The notes under the pieces are model-generated. The model saw only the letters and a program-made list of their open reading frames with translations. It was not told the DNA's origin and ran no database searches. Positions 25,058-38,156 of a DNA stretch of 64,000 nt are shown one piece after another. The number at the start of each line of letters is the position of its first letter. Within the stretch, counting starts at the first letter, position 1. Source of the stretch: Acidobacteriota bacterium (lineage in GTDB: Bacteria > Acidobacteriota > Thermoanaerobaculia > Gp7-AA8 > JAHWKK01); NCBI GenBank assembly GCA_019347945.1, contig JAHWKK010000002.1, positions 93,316 to 157,315 on the forward strand, written 5' to 3'. Position numbers and translations under genes: made by a program.

Positions 25058-25768
25058 TCAGTTCGCTTTCTTTTCCTTGTCCTTCTCCAGACCGATGTAG
25101 CGGTAACCGACCTTAGCAACTCCGTGGATGATCTCGTCAGTCGTGTCGGTCGCCCCCTGCAGCTTGCGACGAAGACGCGTCACGTGGGTGTCGACGGTAC
25201 GGCTGGAGAGGTTCAGATCGACTCGATAGTTCCAGACCCGCGAGAGCAGCTCGTCGCGCGGTACCACGCGATCCCGGTTCCGGAACAGATAGAGCAGCAG
25301 ATCGAACTCCTTCGGCGAGAGCTTCAGCTCCTGCCCCCCGGCCCAGGCCTCCCGCGTGTCCGGGTCCATCCTCACGAGATCGTCTTCGTAGCTCTCCTTC
25401 TTCTCCCCTTCGGTGCGACGAAGCACCGCAGCGATCCGGGCAAAGACCTCCTGCAAACCGAAGGGCTTGGTGACGTAGTCATCGGCGCCACCCCGAAGGC
25501 CGCGTACCTTGTCCGTCTCCGCGCCCCGGGCAGTCAGCAGGATCACCGGGACCTTGGAGTACCTCCGGATCTCGTCCAGGACCTCGAATCCGCTTTTTTT
25601 GGGAAGCATCAGATCGAGGAGCACGAGATCGGGCGACTCGGAATGGAAGAGTTGAATCGCTTCCTCCCCATCCTTCGCCTGAAGCGTCTCGTACTGCTCG
25701 AGTCTGAGATTGATCTCGAGCCCCTGTCTCAGGCCCGCGTCATCTTCGACGATCAGTACTTTTGTCAT
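25058..25768 (-). CDS. OmpR/PhoB-family response regulator
   Basis: A 236-residue DNA-binding regulator. The receiver domain has the acidic pair in IVEDD, the phosphorylated Asp52 in LLDLMLP, the Thr in LLTARG and the Lys in YVTKPFG. The C-terminal winged helix contains LSPKEFDLLLYLFRNRDRVV, VDTHVTRLRRKL and GYRY. Its ATG overlaps the stop of the kinase gene (ATGA), so the two are made together. Targets are unknown; the PDZ protein gene lies upstream in the same direction. Confidence 0.96.
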   Translation of the reverse strand: MTKVLIVEDDAGLRQGLEINLRLEQYETLQAKDGEEAIQLFHSESPDLVLLDLMLPKKSGFEVLDEIRRYSKVPVILLTARGAETDKVRGLRGGADDYVTKPFGLQEVFARIAAVLRRTEGEKKESYEDDLVRMDPDTREAWAGGQELKLSPKEFDLLLYLFRNRDRVVPRDELLSRVWNYRVDLNLSSRTVDTHVTRLRRKLQGATDTTDEIIHGVAKVGYRYIGLEKDKEKKAN

Positions 25769-27297
25769 CCCGCGTCAACCTCCGGGGAGAGTTTACCCCG
25801 AGGAACATCGTCGACGACACCCGGCGGGCCTGCGGTTCTCGGAAACATCATGGTAAATGTCGAGCCGGAGCCCTTCTTCGAGCGGACCTCCATCTTGCCG
25901 CCGTGCGCCCTCACGATCTCGCGAACCAGTGTCAGGCCGAGCCCGGCGCCACGAACCATGGCGATATCGGAGAACTCGGCGCGGTAATAGGGATCGAAAA
26001 TTCTTCCCAGCTCCGCTTCATCCAGCCCGACTCCCTCATCCTCGACTGAGATTCTCACGCTGTCCGGGGTCTGGCTCAGCGTCACGGCGATCTTTCCCTG
26101 ATCGGGGGAGTACTTGACGGCGTTGTCGATCAGGTTGAGCAGGGCTCGCGAGATCGCCTCACGATCCCAGTCCTGCTCGCCGACCGAGTCGTCCACGTCG
26201 AGCTCCACGCTGAAGCCCTTGCTCTCGATCCAGGATGTGTAATCGCTCAGAAGCGATCGAATCAGATCCGCCGGGCGAGCCGGAGCCCTGACGAGTTTGA
26301 CTCCCTCGGCATCGAGCCGTGCCACATCGAGAACGTTCTCGACCAGGTGTGAAAGCAGCATCGTTTCGCGATGAATCGCGTTGCGGATGTCTCCACGCTG
26401 CTCGGAGCTCAGCTCCTCATCGCGGTCGAGCGTCTCGATTCCGAGGCGGATCATCGACAGCGGCGTTCTCAGCTCGTGACTCACGTTCGCAACCAGCGCT
26501 TCGCGAAGTCTCACCGCATTCCGCTCCTCGGTCAGACTCTTCAGGATCAGACTGCCTGCGAGCAGCAGAAGAAACAGAGCGATCAGTGCCGTCGAAATGC
26601 TGACGAAACGAGGATTCTGAAAGCCCGAGCCGGAGAACCGGTCGTCGATCGACGCACGGACTGCCCAGCCTTCCAGCGGAGGCTGCAATGGAACGGTCAC
26701 CGCATAGCCGGATCCGGACGATTCGAACCGCCCCTCCGTCAGCTCCGCCGTCACGATCTCGACCGTCGACCGCCGGCGGATCTCCTCCGCATCGCGCGAT
26801 CCCTCGCCATGGGTATCCTCCACATCGATCAGCGCGTCACCCCGGGCGATTCTGAGCAACAGCTCCCTGTCGAATTTATACCGGACAGCCCCGCCAGCCG
26901 AGTAGAACTCACCGTCTTCGCTCTCCGATGACGAGCGCCGCCGGCTGACGTAAACCGAGCCGGATGGATCGCCATCAGGGAGCCAGATCGCCGAGATGAC
27001 CCAGGGATGCCTGTCGATCCAGGCGTTCATCTCGTCGTAGCCCACCGAGCCGCTTTCCGACTCGACCTCCCGCCAGTCGGCGGCGGCCGAGTTGATCATC
27101 CTTGCGGCATCGGCATCCACGCGCCGCGCCGCGATCTCGGCGGCGCTGTGAAGGTACTCCACCGTGAACGATTCGAGTCCTCGCTCCATCTTCGTGGCGA
27201 CGCGCACGGATACCCATGAGAGCGTCACGAAAACCACGGAGACGATCGCGAATGCGAGTACGACCGAGACTCGCCGATCAGGAGCAAGGCGCGGCAT
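25765..27297 (-). CDS. Membrane sensor histidine kinase
   Basis: A 510-residue kinase. Two membrane helices (about 11-33 and 231-253) bracket a 195-residue periplasmic sensor region I cannot assign. There is no obvious HAMP domain between the second helix and the HisKA helix (NVSHELRTPLSMIRLGIETL, His274). The ATP-binding domain has the N box LLNLIDNAVKYS, the G1 box DEGVGLDEAE, the F-box FDPYYRA and the G2 box GAGLGLTLVREIV. It should phosphorylate the coupled response regulator. GAGG precedes the ATG. The PDZ protein ends 13 nt upstream, so the sensor may be linked to an envelope-stress signal; that is inference. Confidence 0.95.
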   Translation of the reverse strand: MPRLAPDRRVSVVLAFAIVSVVFVTLSWVSVRVATKMERGLESFTVEYLHSAAEIAARRVDADAARMINSAAADWREVESESGSVGYDEMNAWIDRHPWVISAIWLPDGDPSGSVYVSRRRSSSESEDGEFYSAGGAVRYKFDRELLLRIARGDALIDVEDTHGEGSRDAEEIRRRSTVEIVTAELTEGRFESSGSGYAVTVPLQPPLEGWAVRASIDDRFSGSGFQNPRFVSISTALIALFLLLLAGSLILKSLTEERNAVRLREALVANVSHELRTPLSMIRLGIETLDRDEELSSEQRGDIRNAIHRETMLLSHLVENVLDVARLDAEGVKLVRAPARPADLIRSLLSDYTSWIESKGFSVELDVDDSVGEQDWDREAISRALLNLIDNAVKYSPDQGKIAVTLSQTPDSVRISVEDEGVGLDEAELGRIFDPYYRAEFSDIAMVRGAGLGLTLVREIVRAHGGKMEVRSKKGSGSTFTMMFPRTAGPPGVVDDVPRGKLSPEVDAG

Positions 27298-27310
27298 GAC
27301 GCCTCAAAGT

Positions 27311-27781
27311 CTAATGGCCTTCGGAGTCGTCGTGCTGCTTCGCCAGGTGATTGGCGACGATCTGCTCGATCCGCTCCGGGGGGAGGGGTGCAAGCCGGGC
27401 GTGAAGCCGCAGAAGCTCACCGAGCCGGACGACGACGATGGTCAGATCCCGTCCGTTGTCCCGGGGGTTGAGATAGCGCTTGATCTGTGAAGGACTCTTT
27501 CCCCGGCAATCGTGACCGTTGATCCCGATGATGCGATCGCCTGCGTCGAGCCCCGCCCTCTCCGCCGGACTCTCCTCGTCGACGTCCGTGATGACGGTCC
27601 CCCAGCGACCGGGCGCGAGGGTGACCCCGAGATACATCTTGTCGGCGAGAATTGATCGCATCTGCGCTTCGCACTCATGGGCGGGCGCCTTACACTTCCT
27701 GCCTTCTGCACCCACCGGGCTCGACATTGCCGCGAGCACAACCAGCACGCCTGCGAGCCGGCCCTGACGATTGACGTTCAT
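27311..27781 (-). CDS. Small secreted PDZ-domain protein
   Basis: A 156-residue protein with a signal peptide (LAGVLVVLAAMSSPVGA) and two Cys just after it (KCKAPAHEC), then one PDZ domain (about 45-115): YLGVTLAP, ESPAERAGLDAGDRIIGING, and a helix with QIKRYLN. No protease domain is attached. PDZ domains bind C-terminal tails of unfolded or partner proteins. It precedes the kinase-regulator pair by 13 nt on the same strand, suggesting an accessory sensor role; not proven. I chose the ATG preceded by GCAGGG; an upstream ATG pair would add 8-9 residues. Confidence 0.8.
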   Translation of the reverse strand: MNVNRQGRLAGVLVVLAAMSSPVGAEGRKCKAPAHECEAQMRSILADKMYLGVTLAPGRWGTVITDVDEESPAERAGLDAGDRIIGINGHDCRGKSPSQIKRYLNPRDNGRDLTIVVVRLGELLRLHARLAPLPPERIEQIVANHLAKQHDDSEGH

Positions 27782-27860
27782 CAACCCTGCAAAGGATCGC
27801 ATCAAACAGTTTCATTCCGATTTTGGCATTCCGCGGGGTGACGGAACGCAAAATCCTCAT

Positions 27861-30695
<2,835 letters not shown>

Positions 30696-30751
30696 GGACA
30701 CGTCACCCAACGTGAGTCTCGGGGCGACCATTTCCGGTACCTAAAAGACAG

Positions 30752-30777
30752 AAAGGCGGGGCCCCGGCCACGCCTTT
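30752..30777 (-). terminator. Probable terminator between tsf and uvrA
   Basis: AAAGGCG and CGCCTTT pair around a GC-rich inner part, with T-rich sequence on either side (CTTTCTGTCTTTT on the minus strand). Suits the end of rpsB-tsf; strength uncertain. Confidence 0.5.
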
Positions 30778-30804
30778 TCAGTCTGATCGATGTGATTCAG
30801 CGGA

Positions 30805-31722
30805 TCAGGCGCCGACCTGCTTCGCGACTTCCTCCGCGAAGTTCTCTGCGCGCTTCTCGAGCCCTTCGCCGAGCTTGAAGCGGGTGAAGGTGAGGATCTC
30901 GCCCTTGCCCCCGAGCTCCTTCCCCTTGCTCTCGACGTACTTGCCCACCGTTTTCGACTCGTCCTTGACGAACTCCTGCTCGACCAGCACGACTTCCTGG
31001 TACCACTTCTCGAGCTTGCCGGAGACGATCTTGTCGACGAACTCGGCCGGCCGCCCCGAGGCGAGCGCCTGGGTCTTCGCGATGTCCCGCTCGTTGGCCA
31101 GGACGTCGTCGGTGACCTCGGATCTCGTCGTGAAGCGCGGATCGAGCGCCGCGGCATGCATCGCCACGTCCGTCGCAACGGTTTTCCACTCTTCGGCATC
31201 GCCGCCTTCGTGCTTCAGCTTGACGAGCACGCCGACGCGGCCGTTCGAGTGAAGGTACGAGCCGATGACCTCATCATCCTTCGCCTCGAATCGCTCGAAG
31301 CGGCGGAGCGAGATGTTTTCGCCGATCTTCGCGATCTTCGAGCTGATCTCCTCGCGGAAGGTCTGGCCACCGGGCCCTTTGGCATCCAGCACCTGCTCGA
31401 CGTTCTGGTAATCGTTGTCGAGGATCGCCTTCGTCAGGCTCTGGAGAAGCGCCTGGAAATCGTCGTTCCGAGCGACGAAGTCGGTCTCGCAGTTGAGCTC
31501 GACCATCGCGGCCTCGCGGTCGCGGGCCTCGATCGAGATCAGGCCCTCGCTCGTGATCCGGCCCGCCTTCTTGTTGGCTGCGGCGAGACCCTTCTTCCGA
31601 AGGATCGTGACCGCCTCTTCCATGTCGCCGTTCGACTCGACGAGTGCCTTCTTGCAGTCGAGCATTCCCGCGCCCGTACGCTCGCGCAGGTCGCGGATCA
31701 TGTCAGCAGTGACGTCTGCCAT
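30805..31722 (-). CDS. tsf: Elongation factor Ts
   Basis: EF-Ts releases GDP from EF-Tu in translation. The 305-residue protein begins MADVTADMIRDLRERTGAGM, followed by LDCKKALVESNGDMEEA, the classical N-terminal UBA-like region, then the core motif ELNCETDFVARNDDF. Length is at the larger end of the family (280-305). An AGGAGGT ribosome site lies 7 nt before the ATG. It follows rpsB by 88 nt, the standard rpsB-tsf pair. Confidence 0.97.
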   Translation of the reverse strand: MADVTADMIRDLRERTGAGMLDCKKALVESNGDMEEAVTILRKKGLAAANKKAGRITSEGLISIEARDREAAMVELNCETDFVARNDDFQALLQSLTKAILDNDYQNVEQVLDAKGPGGQTFREEISSKIAKIGENISLRRFERFEAKDDEVIGSYLHSNGRVGVLVKLKHEGGDAEEWKTVATDVAMHAAALDPRFTTRSEVTDDVLANERDIAKTQALASGRPAEFVDKIVSGKLEKWYQEVVLVEQEFVKDESKTVGKYVESKGKELGGKGEILTFTRFKLGEGLEKRAENFAEEVAKQVGA

Positions 31723-31810
31723 TGGTATACCTCCTGGGGTTGGGAAGCGGGCGGGTCTTCGGAATCGAGACCCGCCCGGAGTTCGCGTTGTGGAGTGGAG
31801 CGCCGCCGGC

Positions 31811-32605
<795 letters not shown>

Positions 32606-32632
32606 TGGATCCTCCTGAAAATTTGATTGATG

Positions 32633-32666
32633 AGAAAAAAGAGACAGGGATGGACGCCCATCCCTG
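32633..32666 (-). terminator. Intrinsic terminator after rpsI
   Basis: CAGGGATGG and CCATCCCTG form a 9-bp stem with a 4-nt loop, followed on the minus strand by TCTCTTTTTTC. It separates rplM-rpsI from rpsB-tsf. Confidence 0.85.
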
Positions 32667-32700
32667 CCCCGGTTTTACACGATCTGGTGGCCGATTCGCA

Positions 32701-33087
32701 TCAGCGCTTCGAGAACTGGAAGCGCGCCCTCGCGCCCTTCTGTCCGTACTTTTTCCGCTCCTTCATGCGAGGGTCGCGGGTCAGAAGGCCTGCCTTCTTG
32801 AGGCGCGGCCGAAGCTCGGAGTTGTACTCGAGCAGTGCGCGTGCGATTCCGTGTCGGATCGCACCGGCCTGCCCCGAGGGTCCGCCGCCGGCTACGCTGA
32901 TCTGGATGTCGAAATGGTCGCCCGTCTCGGTCAGCGACAGCGGCTGTTTGATGATCATCTTGAGGACTTCATTCGGAAAGTATGCATCGATGTCGCGACC
33001 GTTCACCACGATGGCTCCCGATCCGTTTCGGAGATAGACCCGCGCCGTCGAGCTCTTTCTTCTTCCGGTTCCGTAATGCTCTGCCAA
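32701..33087 (-). CDS. rpsI: 30S ribosomal protein uS9
   Basis: A 128-residue protein whose basic C-terminal tail ([17 protein letters not shown]) reaches the P-site tRNA. The N-terminal motif [15 protein letters not shown] and the core [20 protein letters not shown] are diagnostic. The start is TTG, supported by AAGGAG 7 nt upstream; the long in-frame extension upstream runs antisense-like through rplM and is not real. It follows rplM after 11 nt, the conserved L13-S9 pair. Confidence 0.97.
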   Translation of the reverse strand: MAEHYGTGRRKSSTARVYLRNGSGAIVVNGRDIDAYFPNEVLKMIIKQPLSLTETGDHFDIQISVAGGGPSGQAGAIRHGIARALLEYNSELRPRLKKAGLLTRDPRMKERKKYGQKGARARFQFSKR

Positions 33088-33098
33088 TGTCGTCTCCT

Positions 33099-33533
33099 TT
33101 ATTTGGCCAGCTCGACCGTCTCGGGCTGCTGCGCCTGGTGAGGATGCTCGGGTCCGGTGTAGACCTTGAGCTTCTTGATCATCTTCCGGCCGAGGCGGCT
33201 CTTGGGAAGCATCCCCTTGACGGCTTTCTCGATCGCGAAGGCAGGCTTTTCCGCAAGCATCACTTTCGCCGTGGTGGTTTTCAAAGCTCCCGGGTAGCCG
33301 GAGTGCCGGTGATAAAGCTTCTTGTCCGCTTTCTGGCCGGTGAGGACGATCTTGTCGGCATTGATCACGATCACGTGATCCCCGGTATCGAGAAAGGGCG
33401 TCCACGTCGGCTTGTTCTTCCCCGACAGAATCCTCGCCACCTCAGTGCAGAGCCGCCCGAGAACCAGACCCTCCGCGTCGATCAGATGCCAGCGGGGCTC
33501 GATGTCTCCCTGCTTCGGTACATAGGTACGCAT
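33099..33533 (-). CDS. rplM: 50S ribosomal protein uL13
   Basis: A 144-residue early-assembly protein of the 50S subunit. Motifs: [46 protein letters not shown] and the C-terminal [28 protein letters not shown] precedes the ATG; the ribosome site is weak for a ribosomal protein. Paired with rpsI. In-frame codons upstream of the ATG have no similarity to L13. Confidence 0.97.
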   Translation of the reverse strand: MRTYVPKQGDIEPRWHLIDAEGLVLGRLCTEVARILSGKNKPTWTPFLDTGDHVIVINADKIVLTGQKADKKLYHRHSGYPGALKTTTAKVMLAEKPAFAIEKAVKGMLPKSRLGRKMIKKLKVYTGPEHPHQAQQPETVELAK

Positions 33534-33687
33534 TTCTTTTTCACTCTCTCCAGTCGAATTGATGATCGCGGGATCGGCGGTACGGGGCGCCTGTCTCGAA
33601 ATCGTCCCGCCATCCGGCGGGCATGGCTCGTCCATCGCCCCGGAGGGGCGGAACGGCAACCACTGCGAACATCCCTTCGGAGCGAGA

Positions 33688-34779
33688 TCATTCCCCGGAA
33701 GGGAGGGAGGCCTTCCGCCTGGCCGAGGCCTCGGCAGCAAGGCCTTCGATGATCGATCGCGCGGTGCCGGGTCCCCCGTAGACCAAACCGGTGTAAATCT
33801 GGATCAGATCGGCTCCCGCATCGAGCTTCAACGAGGCGTCGTCGAGATCCATGATTCCACCGACCCCGACGATCGGATAGTCAGGCCCGGCCAGTTGCCT
33901 CACCTTGCGCAGAACAGCCGTCGACCGGGCAAAAAGAGGGGCGCCCGACAGGCCGCCTCTCTGCCGGGCGGGCTCGGGGATCACACTGTGATCGGTCGTC
34001 GTATTCGTGGCGACGATTCCGTCCGCGAGCTCCCGGCTCACCTCGACCACCCCCTCGATCCCTTCGTCGTCGAGATCCGGGGAAAGCTTGACCAGTACCG
34101 GGTGGGTCCCCTCTCCTCTCACGAAGACGGCTCGCTCGCGCTCCTCCGCGATCTCCTCGAGAATCCTCCTCAGATTCTCGGTCCTCTGCAGATTCCTCAG
34201 GCCCGGCGTGTTGGGCGACGAAACATTGACGACGACTCCGTCGGCCCATGGCGCCACGACGTCGAATGTCTTCCGGTAGGCAGCCGGCGCGTCCTCCGGC
34301 TTGACCTCCCGGTTCTTACCGATATTCACGAACAGGGGAATCGGGATCGCGAGGTCGGTCCACCGTTTGAGCCTCTGCCTGACGGCCGCGGCGCCCTCGT
34401 TGTTGAAGCCCAGACGGTTGACGAGGGCGTTCTGGTGGGGAAATCTGAAAATCCGCGGCTTCGGGTCGCCCTTTTGCGGATTGAGCGTGACCGTCCCGAC
34501 CTCGAGGAAGCCGAATCCGAGCGCTTCCAGAAAGGGAATCATGTCGGCGCTCTTGTCGAAGCCGGCTGCCAGCCCAAGCGGGTTGCGGAACCGGAGATTC
34601 CACACTTTCCGCTCGATTCCGGGAGTCTGCCGTCCGGAATACCGCTCTCGAATCAGCGACAGGACTGCTCCGCTCGTCCCCGCCTTCCTCGCTCCCCACC
34701 TGGCCAGCTCGTGAGCCAGCTCCGGATCCATCCTGAAGAGTACCGGCCTCAGAAGGTTGTTCCAAAGTGCCCCGCCCAT
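33688..34779 (-). CDS. pyrD: Dihydroorotate dehydrogenase (quinone), class 2
   Basis: Oxidises dihydroorotate to orotate in pyrimidine synthesis, passing electrons to membrane quinone. The 363 residues have the class 2 layout: an N-terminal amphipathic helix pair ([18 protein letters not shown]), then FMN-site motifs [23 protein letters not shown] and FVNIGKN, the catalytic Ser in [33 protein letters not shown] and VGVGGI. The ATG lies 2 nt after the gltX stop with GAGGGC as ribosome site, so the two are coupled. A 92-codon upstream extension in frame is a shadow of gltX. Confidence 0.96.
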   Translation of the reverse strand: MGGALWNNLLRPVLFRMDPELAHELARWGARKAGTSGAVLSLIRERYSGRQTPGIERKVWNLRFRNPLGLAAGFDKSADMIPFLEALGFGFLEVGTVTLNPQKGDPKPRIFRFPHQNALVNRLGFNNEGAAAVRQRLKRWTDLAIPIPLFVNIGKNREVKPEDAPAAYRKTFDVVAPWADGVVVNVSSPNTPGLRNLQRTENLRRILEEIAEERERAVFVRGEGTHPVLVKLSPDLDDEGIEGVVEVSRELADGIVATNTTTDHSVIPEPARQRGGLSGAPLFARSTAVLRKVRQLAGPDYPIVGVGGIMDLDDASLKLDAGADLIQIYTGLVYGGPGTARSIIEGLAAEASARRKASLPSGE

Positions 34780-34781
34780 TC

Positions 34782-36308
34782 TCAGCCCTCGCCGATTCCC
34801 GCGAGATCCCGGATCTGCGACACGCGCGTCGACAACGACTCCACCCGAAATCCGGTCGTCCTCGCAGCTCTGGCAATGAGAGGAACTCCGGATTTCAGTT
34901 CCGGACCATGGCCTCGGCCGGTCAACGCGACCCGGAGCGCCATGAAGAGCGGCTTCCCCTTGATCCCGCTCGCCTCGCGGACCCTCTCCGACATTTCTCG
35001 GAACTGATCCGGCGTCACGGGCGGTCCGTACGCATCGAGATCGTCGGCCAGGCACCTGAGGACGACATGCGTCGACTCTGCGCCGAGGACCTCAGCGGCC
35101 TCGGGATCGGTGAGCACGGTCTTTGGTTCCCACAGGATCAGTGCTTCGAGCTCCCGCGGAATCTCGACCGTCCTCTGAGTGGAAGTGCGAACCAGGTCGA
35201 TGGCGTCCCGGAGCCAGCCCATCAGCTCGTCATTCGTGGATTCGATCCAGCCTCGCGACTCAAGCATCGGAAGGATTTCCGTCGCGAGCTCATCGAGATC
35301 CGCAGCCCGGATGTATTCACCATTCATCCATTCCAGCTTCGCGACGTCGAAGATTGCCGGCGCCGGATTGACACGTGCCAGATCAAACACTTCCCCGGCC
35401 TCCTCGCGACTGAATATCTCCTTCCCGTCGGGGTGAGCCCATCCGAGCAGCGTGAGGTAGTTGAAGAGCGCCTCCGGAAGGATGCCTCCCTCCAGAAACG
35501 ACGCCACCGAGGTCGATCCGTGACGTTTCGAGAGCTTGGACCGGTCCTCGCCGAGAATCAGTGAGACGTGGGCAAACTCCGGCGGAGCCCAGTCGAGACC
35601 GCGGCTGATCAGAACCTGCCTATGGGTGTTGGTCAGATGCTCGTCGGCGCGGATCACGTGGGTGATGTTCATGTCGTGATCGTCGACGACGACCGAAAAG
35701 TTGTACGTCGGCATCCCGTCGGCGCGCATGATGATGAAGTCTCCCAGAGAGTCGGGCTTCCAGGTGACCTCCCCACGGATCAGGTCGTGGATCGTCACTT
35801 CGGCGTCGAACGGCCAGTCTTCCCCAGGCTGCGGAACGTGAAACCGGAACGCGCTCGGCTTTCCGGCGGCCAGGGCGGCGTCGATTTCCTCGCCCCGAAG
35901 GCGAAAGCACGTCAGATCGTAGTGAGGAGGCTTTCCTGCCTGGTGGCTCAGTTGTCGTTTCCGCTCGAGGGTCTCCTCGTCACAGAAACAGTGGTAGACG
36001 AGATCGTTGTTGACGAGCGACTCGACTGCTTCTTTGTACCGCTCCAGTCGCTCCGACTGCCTGAAAGGCGCTGCCAGTCCACCGATGTCCGGACCCTGGG
36101 ACCAGTCGATCCCGAGCGCCTTCAGATCTTCGATGACCTTCGCTTCGGACTCTCGAGTGGACCGCTCCCGATCGGTGTCTTCAATCCGCAGCAACATCTC
36201 CCCTCGCTGGCTCCTGGCGTAGAGCCAGTTGAAGATTGCCGTGCGCGCTCCGCCGACGTGGAGATGTCCGGTCGGCGATGGCGCGAATCTCGTCCGAACT
36301 CGGCCCAT
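34782..36308 (-). CDS. gltX: Glutamyl-tRNA synthetase
   Basis: A class I aminoacyl-tRNA synthetase of 508 residues. The HIGH-type motif is in RFAPSPTGHLHVGGARTAIF and the KMSKS-type motif is KLSKRHG. The C-terminal anticodon-binding part includes LRVALTGRGHGPEL and MALRVALTG-like residues typical of GluRS. Because gatB is present in this genome, this enzyme may charge both tRNA-Glu and tRNA-Gln; that is inference from family knowledge. Start chosen at MGRVRTRFAPSPTG; 28 upstream codons overlap ispF and are rejected. Confidence 0.97.
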   Translation of the reverse strand: MGRVRTRFAPSPTGHLHVGGARTAIFNWLYARSQRGEMLLRIEDTDRERSTRESEAKVIEDLKALGIDWSQGPDIGGLAAPFRQSERLERYKEAVESLVNNDLVYHCFCDEETLERKRQLSHQAGKPPHYDLTCFRLRGEEIDAALAAGKPSAFRFHVPQPGEDWPFDAEVTIHDLIRGEVTWKPDSLGDFIIMRADGMPTYNFSVVVDDHDMNITHVIRADEHLTNTHRQVLISRGLDWAPPEFAHVSLILGEDRSKLSKRHGSTSVASFLEGGILPEALFNYLTLLGWAHPDGKEIFSREEAGEVFDLARVNPAPAIFDVAKLEWMNGEYIRAADLDELATEILPMLESRGWIESTNDELMGWLRDAIDLVRTSTQRTVEIPRELEALILWEPKTVLTDPEAAEVLGAESTHVVLRCLADDLDAYGPPVTPDQFREMSERVREASGIKGKPLFMALRVALTGRGHGPELKSGVPLIARAARTTGFRVESLSTRVSQIRDLAGIGEG

Positions 36309-36312
36309 CGTC

Positions 36313-36807
36313 TCAGGATCGGGGCGCTGCTGCGATCGATACGACCGCAATCGCGCACAATCCCTCTCCACGACCCGTGAATCCGAGCCCATCCGTGGTC
36401 GTTGCTTTCACCGACACGCGTTCCATACTCACAGCAAGGATATCTGCAATCGACTGCCGGATCCGGAGGCGGACAGGCGCAACCCGCGGATGATTTCCGA
36501 TGATCGTGACGTCGACACCGGTCAGTACACCGCCCGACTCCTCGAGCCGGCGCATCGCTTCTTCCACGAAGAGGTGCGAGCTCGCGTTCTCCCATTGAGG
36601 ATCATCCGATGGAAAGATCGAGCCGATGTCTCCCTGAGCGAGGGCGCCGAGAATCGCATCGGTGATCGCGTGCAGGACGACGTCGGCGTCGCTGTGCCCG
36701 GCGAGCCCTCCGTCAGGAGAGAGCTGCAGTCCTCCGAGCATGAGTGGCCGTTCGTGATCGAATCGATGAACGTCGATTCCATGTCCGACGCGAATGTCCT
36801 GGTTCAC
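36313..36807 (-). CDS. ispF: 2-C-methyl-D-erythritol 2,4-cyclodiphosphate synthase
   Basis: Fifth step of the non-mevalonate isoprenoid pathway: forms the cyclic diphosphate with release of CMP. The zinc motif is GHGIDVHRF; other conserved stretches are GLAGHSDADVVLHAI, GDIGSIFP and KATTTDGLGFTGRGEG. I favour the GTG at 36807 (164 residues): it overlaps the ispD stop as GTGA and has GGAG 6 nt upstream. An ATG at 36819 would add 4 residues. Coupled to ispD, the enzyme two steps earlier, as in many bacteria. Confidence 0.95.
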   Translation of the reverse strand: MNQDIRVGHGIDVHRFDHERPLMLGGLQLSPDGGLAGHSDADVVLHAITDAILGALAQGDIGSIFPSDDPQWENASSHLFVEEAMRRLEESGGVLTGVDVTIIGNHPRVAPVRLRIRQSIADILAVSMERVSVKATTTDGLGFTGRGEGLCAIAVVSIAAAPRS

Positions 36808-37487
36808 GAGCGGCTCCATTGTTCGTAATTCCGCTCGGCCCACTCGAGGTCCGCGGCGGTCGTGATCTTCAGATTTCCCTCGTCCCCTTCGACCGTGCGA
36901 ACCTTGATCCCGTAGCTCGCCACCAGAGCGGCTTCGTCCGTCGAGATGTTCCCTTCATGCCAGGCGCGCTCGATGACCGAGGCCAGCAGCTCCGTCTGAA
37001 AGCACTGAGGCGTCTGCGCGCGAACGATCGAGTCGCGATCGAGGGTCGACTCGACCTCGTTCCCGTCGACCCTGTGAAGGGTTTCGGTCACGTGGATCAC
37101 CGGGATGGCAGCACCAAATTCTTCGGCAAGCTCGAGCAGAGTCCGGAGCGTACTCATCCTGAAGAACGGGCGGACCGCATCATGAATGGCCACCAACCTC
37201 ACGGCCGGGTCGACGACGCGCATCGCGTTCATGACCGAGGCCTGACGCGTTTCCCCGCCGGTGACCCATTCGACATCCTCCCATCGTCGCTGTTCGGCAA
37301 GCGCCGGCCAGCGGGTGTCGTCCTCCGACACCGCGACGATGATCCGTCCCGCGAGACCGCTGCGGAGAAAGCGGTCGATCGTACGGGCGATCAGCGGCTC
37401 TCCGCGAAGAAGAGAATACTGCTTCGGGACTGGACCACCGAAACGCACTCCCCGACCTGCCGCGGGAATGACCACTGTGCAATTCAT
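36804..37487 (-). CDS. ispD: 2-C-methyl-D-erythritol 4-phosphate cytidylyltransferase
   Basis: Transfers CMP from CTP to methylerythritol 4-phosphate, the third step of the non-mevalonate pathway. The 227 residues begin with the CTP-binding loop VIPAAGRGVRFGGPVPKQY; further motifs are VIVAVSEDD-like, VTGGETRQASVMNAM, AIHDAVRPFF and RAQTPQCFQTELL, with TDEAALV near the end. No clear ribosome site precedes the ATG. The 102-nt gap to frr shows nothing recognisable. Confidence 0.96.
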   Translation of the reverse strand: MNCTVVIPAAGRGVRFGGPVPKQYSLLRGEPLIARTIDRFLRSGLAGRIIVAVSEDDTRWPALAEQRRWEDVEWVTGGETRQASVMNAMRVVDPAVRLVAIHDAVRPFFRMSTLRTLLELAEEFGAAIPVIHVTETLHRVDGNEVESTLDRDSIVRAQTPQCFQTELLASVIERAWHEGNISTDEAALVASYGIKVRTVEGDEGNLKITTAADLEWAERNYEQWSRS

Positions 37488-37589
37488 CCGGATGATCCAT
37501 CCTGGGAAATCGTTCGATCTGCGGCTCGCCAGATGAAAGGCTGAGCGATCGGCGGGTTCTCCCGCGACTGCCGGCAGAGAACGGAAATC

Positions 37590-38156
37590 TCAGACTTCCA
37601 TGATCTCCGACTCTTTCCTGGCAAGGCTTTCGTCGACCTTGCCGACCCAGAGGTCGGTCTGCTTCTGAACTGCGTCATGGGCCCGCTTTTCATCGTCTTC
37701 GGAGATCTCGTGGTCCTTCTGAAGCTTCTTGAGCTTGTCGTTGGCATCGCGCCGAACCTGTCGAATCGCAGTCCGTGATTCCTCGGAGAGCTGGTGCGCC
37801 TTCCTGGAGATTTCCTTTCGCCGCTCTTCGCTGAGCGCAGGAATCGGTACACGAACGATCTTGCCGTCGTTGGTCGGATTGAAACCGAGCCCGGCATTCA
37901 TGATCGCCTTCTCGATGGCTCCGACCATCGATGCTTCCCACGGCTGGATGACGATCATCGTCGGCTCGGGCACGTTCATCGATGCCACCTGATTCAGCGG
38001 CGTGGGAGTTCCGTAGTAATCGACTGTGATTCCGTCGAGCATTGCCGTCGATGCCCGTCCGGTCCGCAGATGTCTGAACTCTTCATGAAGATGATCGACC
38101 GCCTTCTCCATCCGCTGTTCGCTGTCTTTCAGAATCTCGTCGATCGTCATGCTCAT
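37590..38156 (-). CDS. frr: Ribosome recycling factor
   Basis: Splits post-termination ribosomes together with EF-G. The 188-residue, highly charged protein shows [53 protein letters not shown] and the C-terminal helix of domain I. Its start overlaps the pyrH stop by 4 nt (ATGA type), matching the common pyrH-frr pair, although rpsB-tsf, usually adjacent, lie about 5.5 kb away. Confidence 0.97.
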   Translation of the reverse strand: MSMTIDEILKDSEQRMEKAVDHLHEEFRHLRTGRASTAMLDGITVDYYGTPTPLNQVASMNVPEPTMIVIQPWEASMVGAIEKAIMNAGLGFNPTNDGKIVRVPIPALSEERRKEISRKAHQLSEESRTAIRQVRRDANDKLKKLQKDHEISEDDEKRAHDAVQKQTDLWVGKVDESLARKESEIMEV

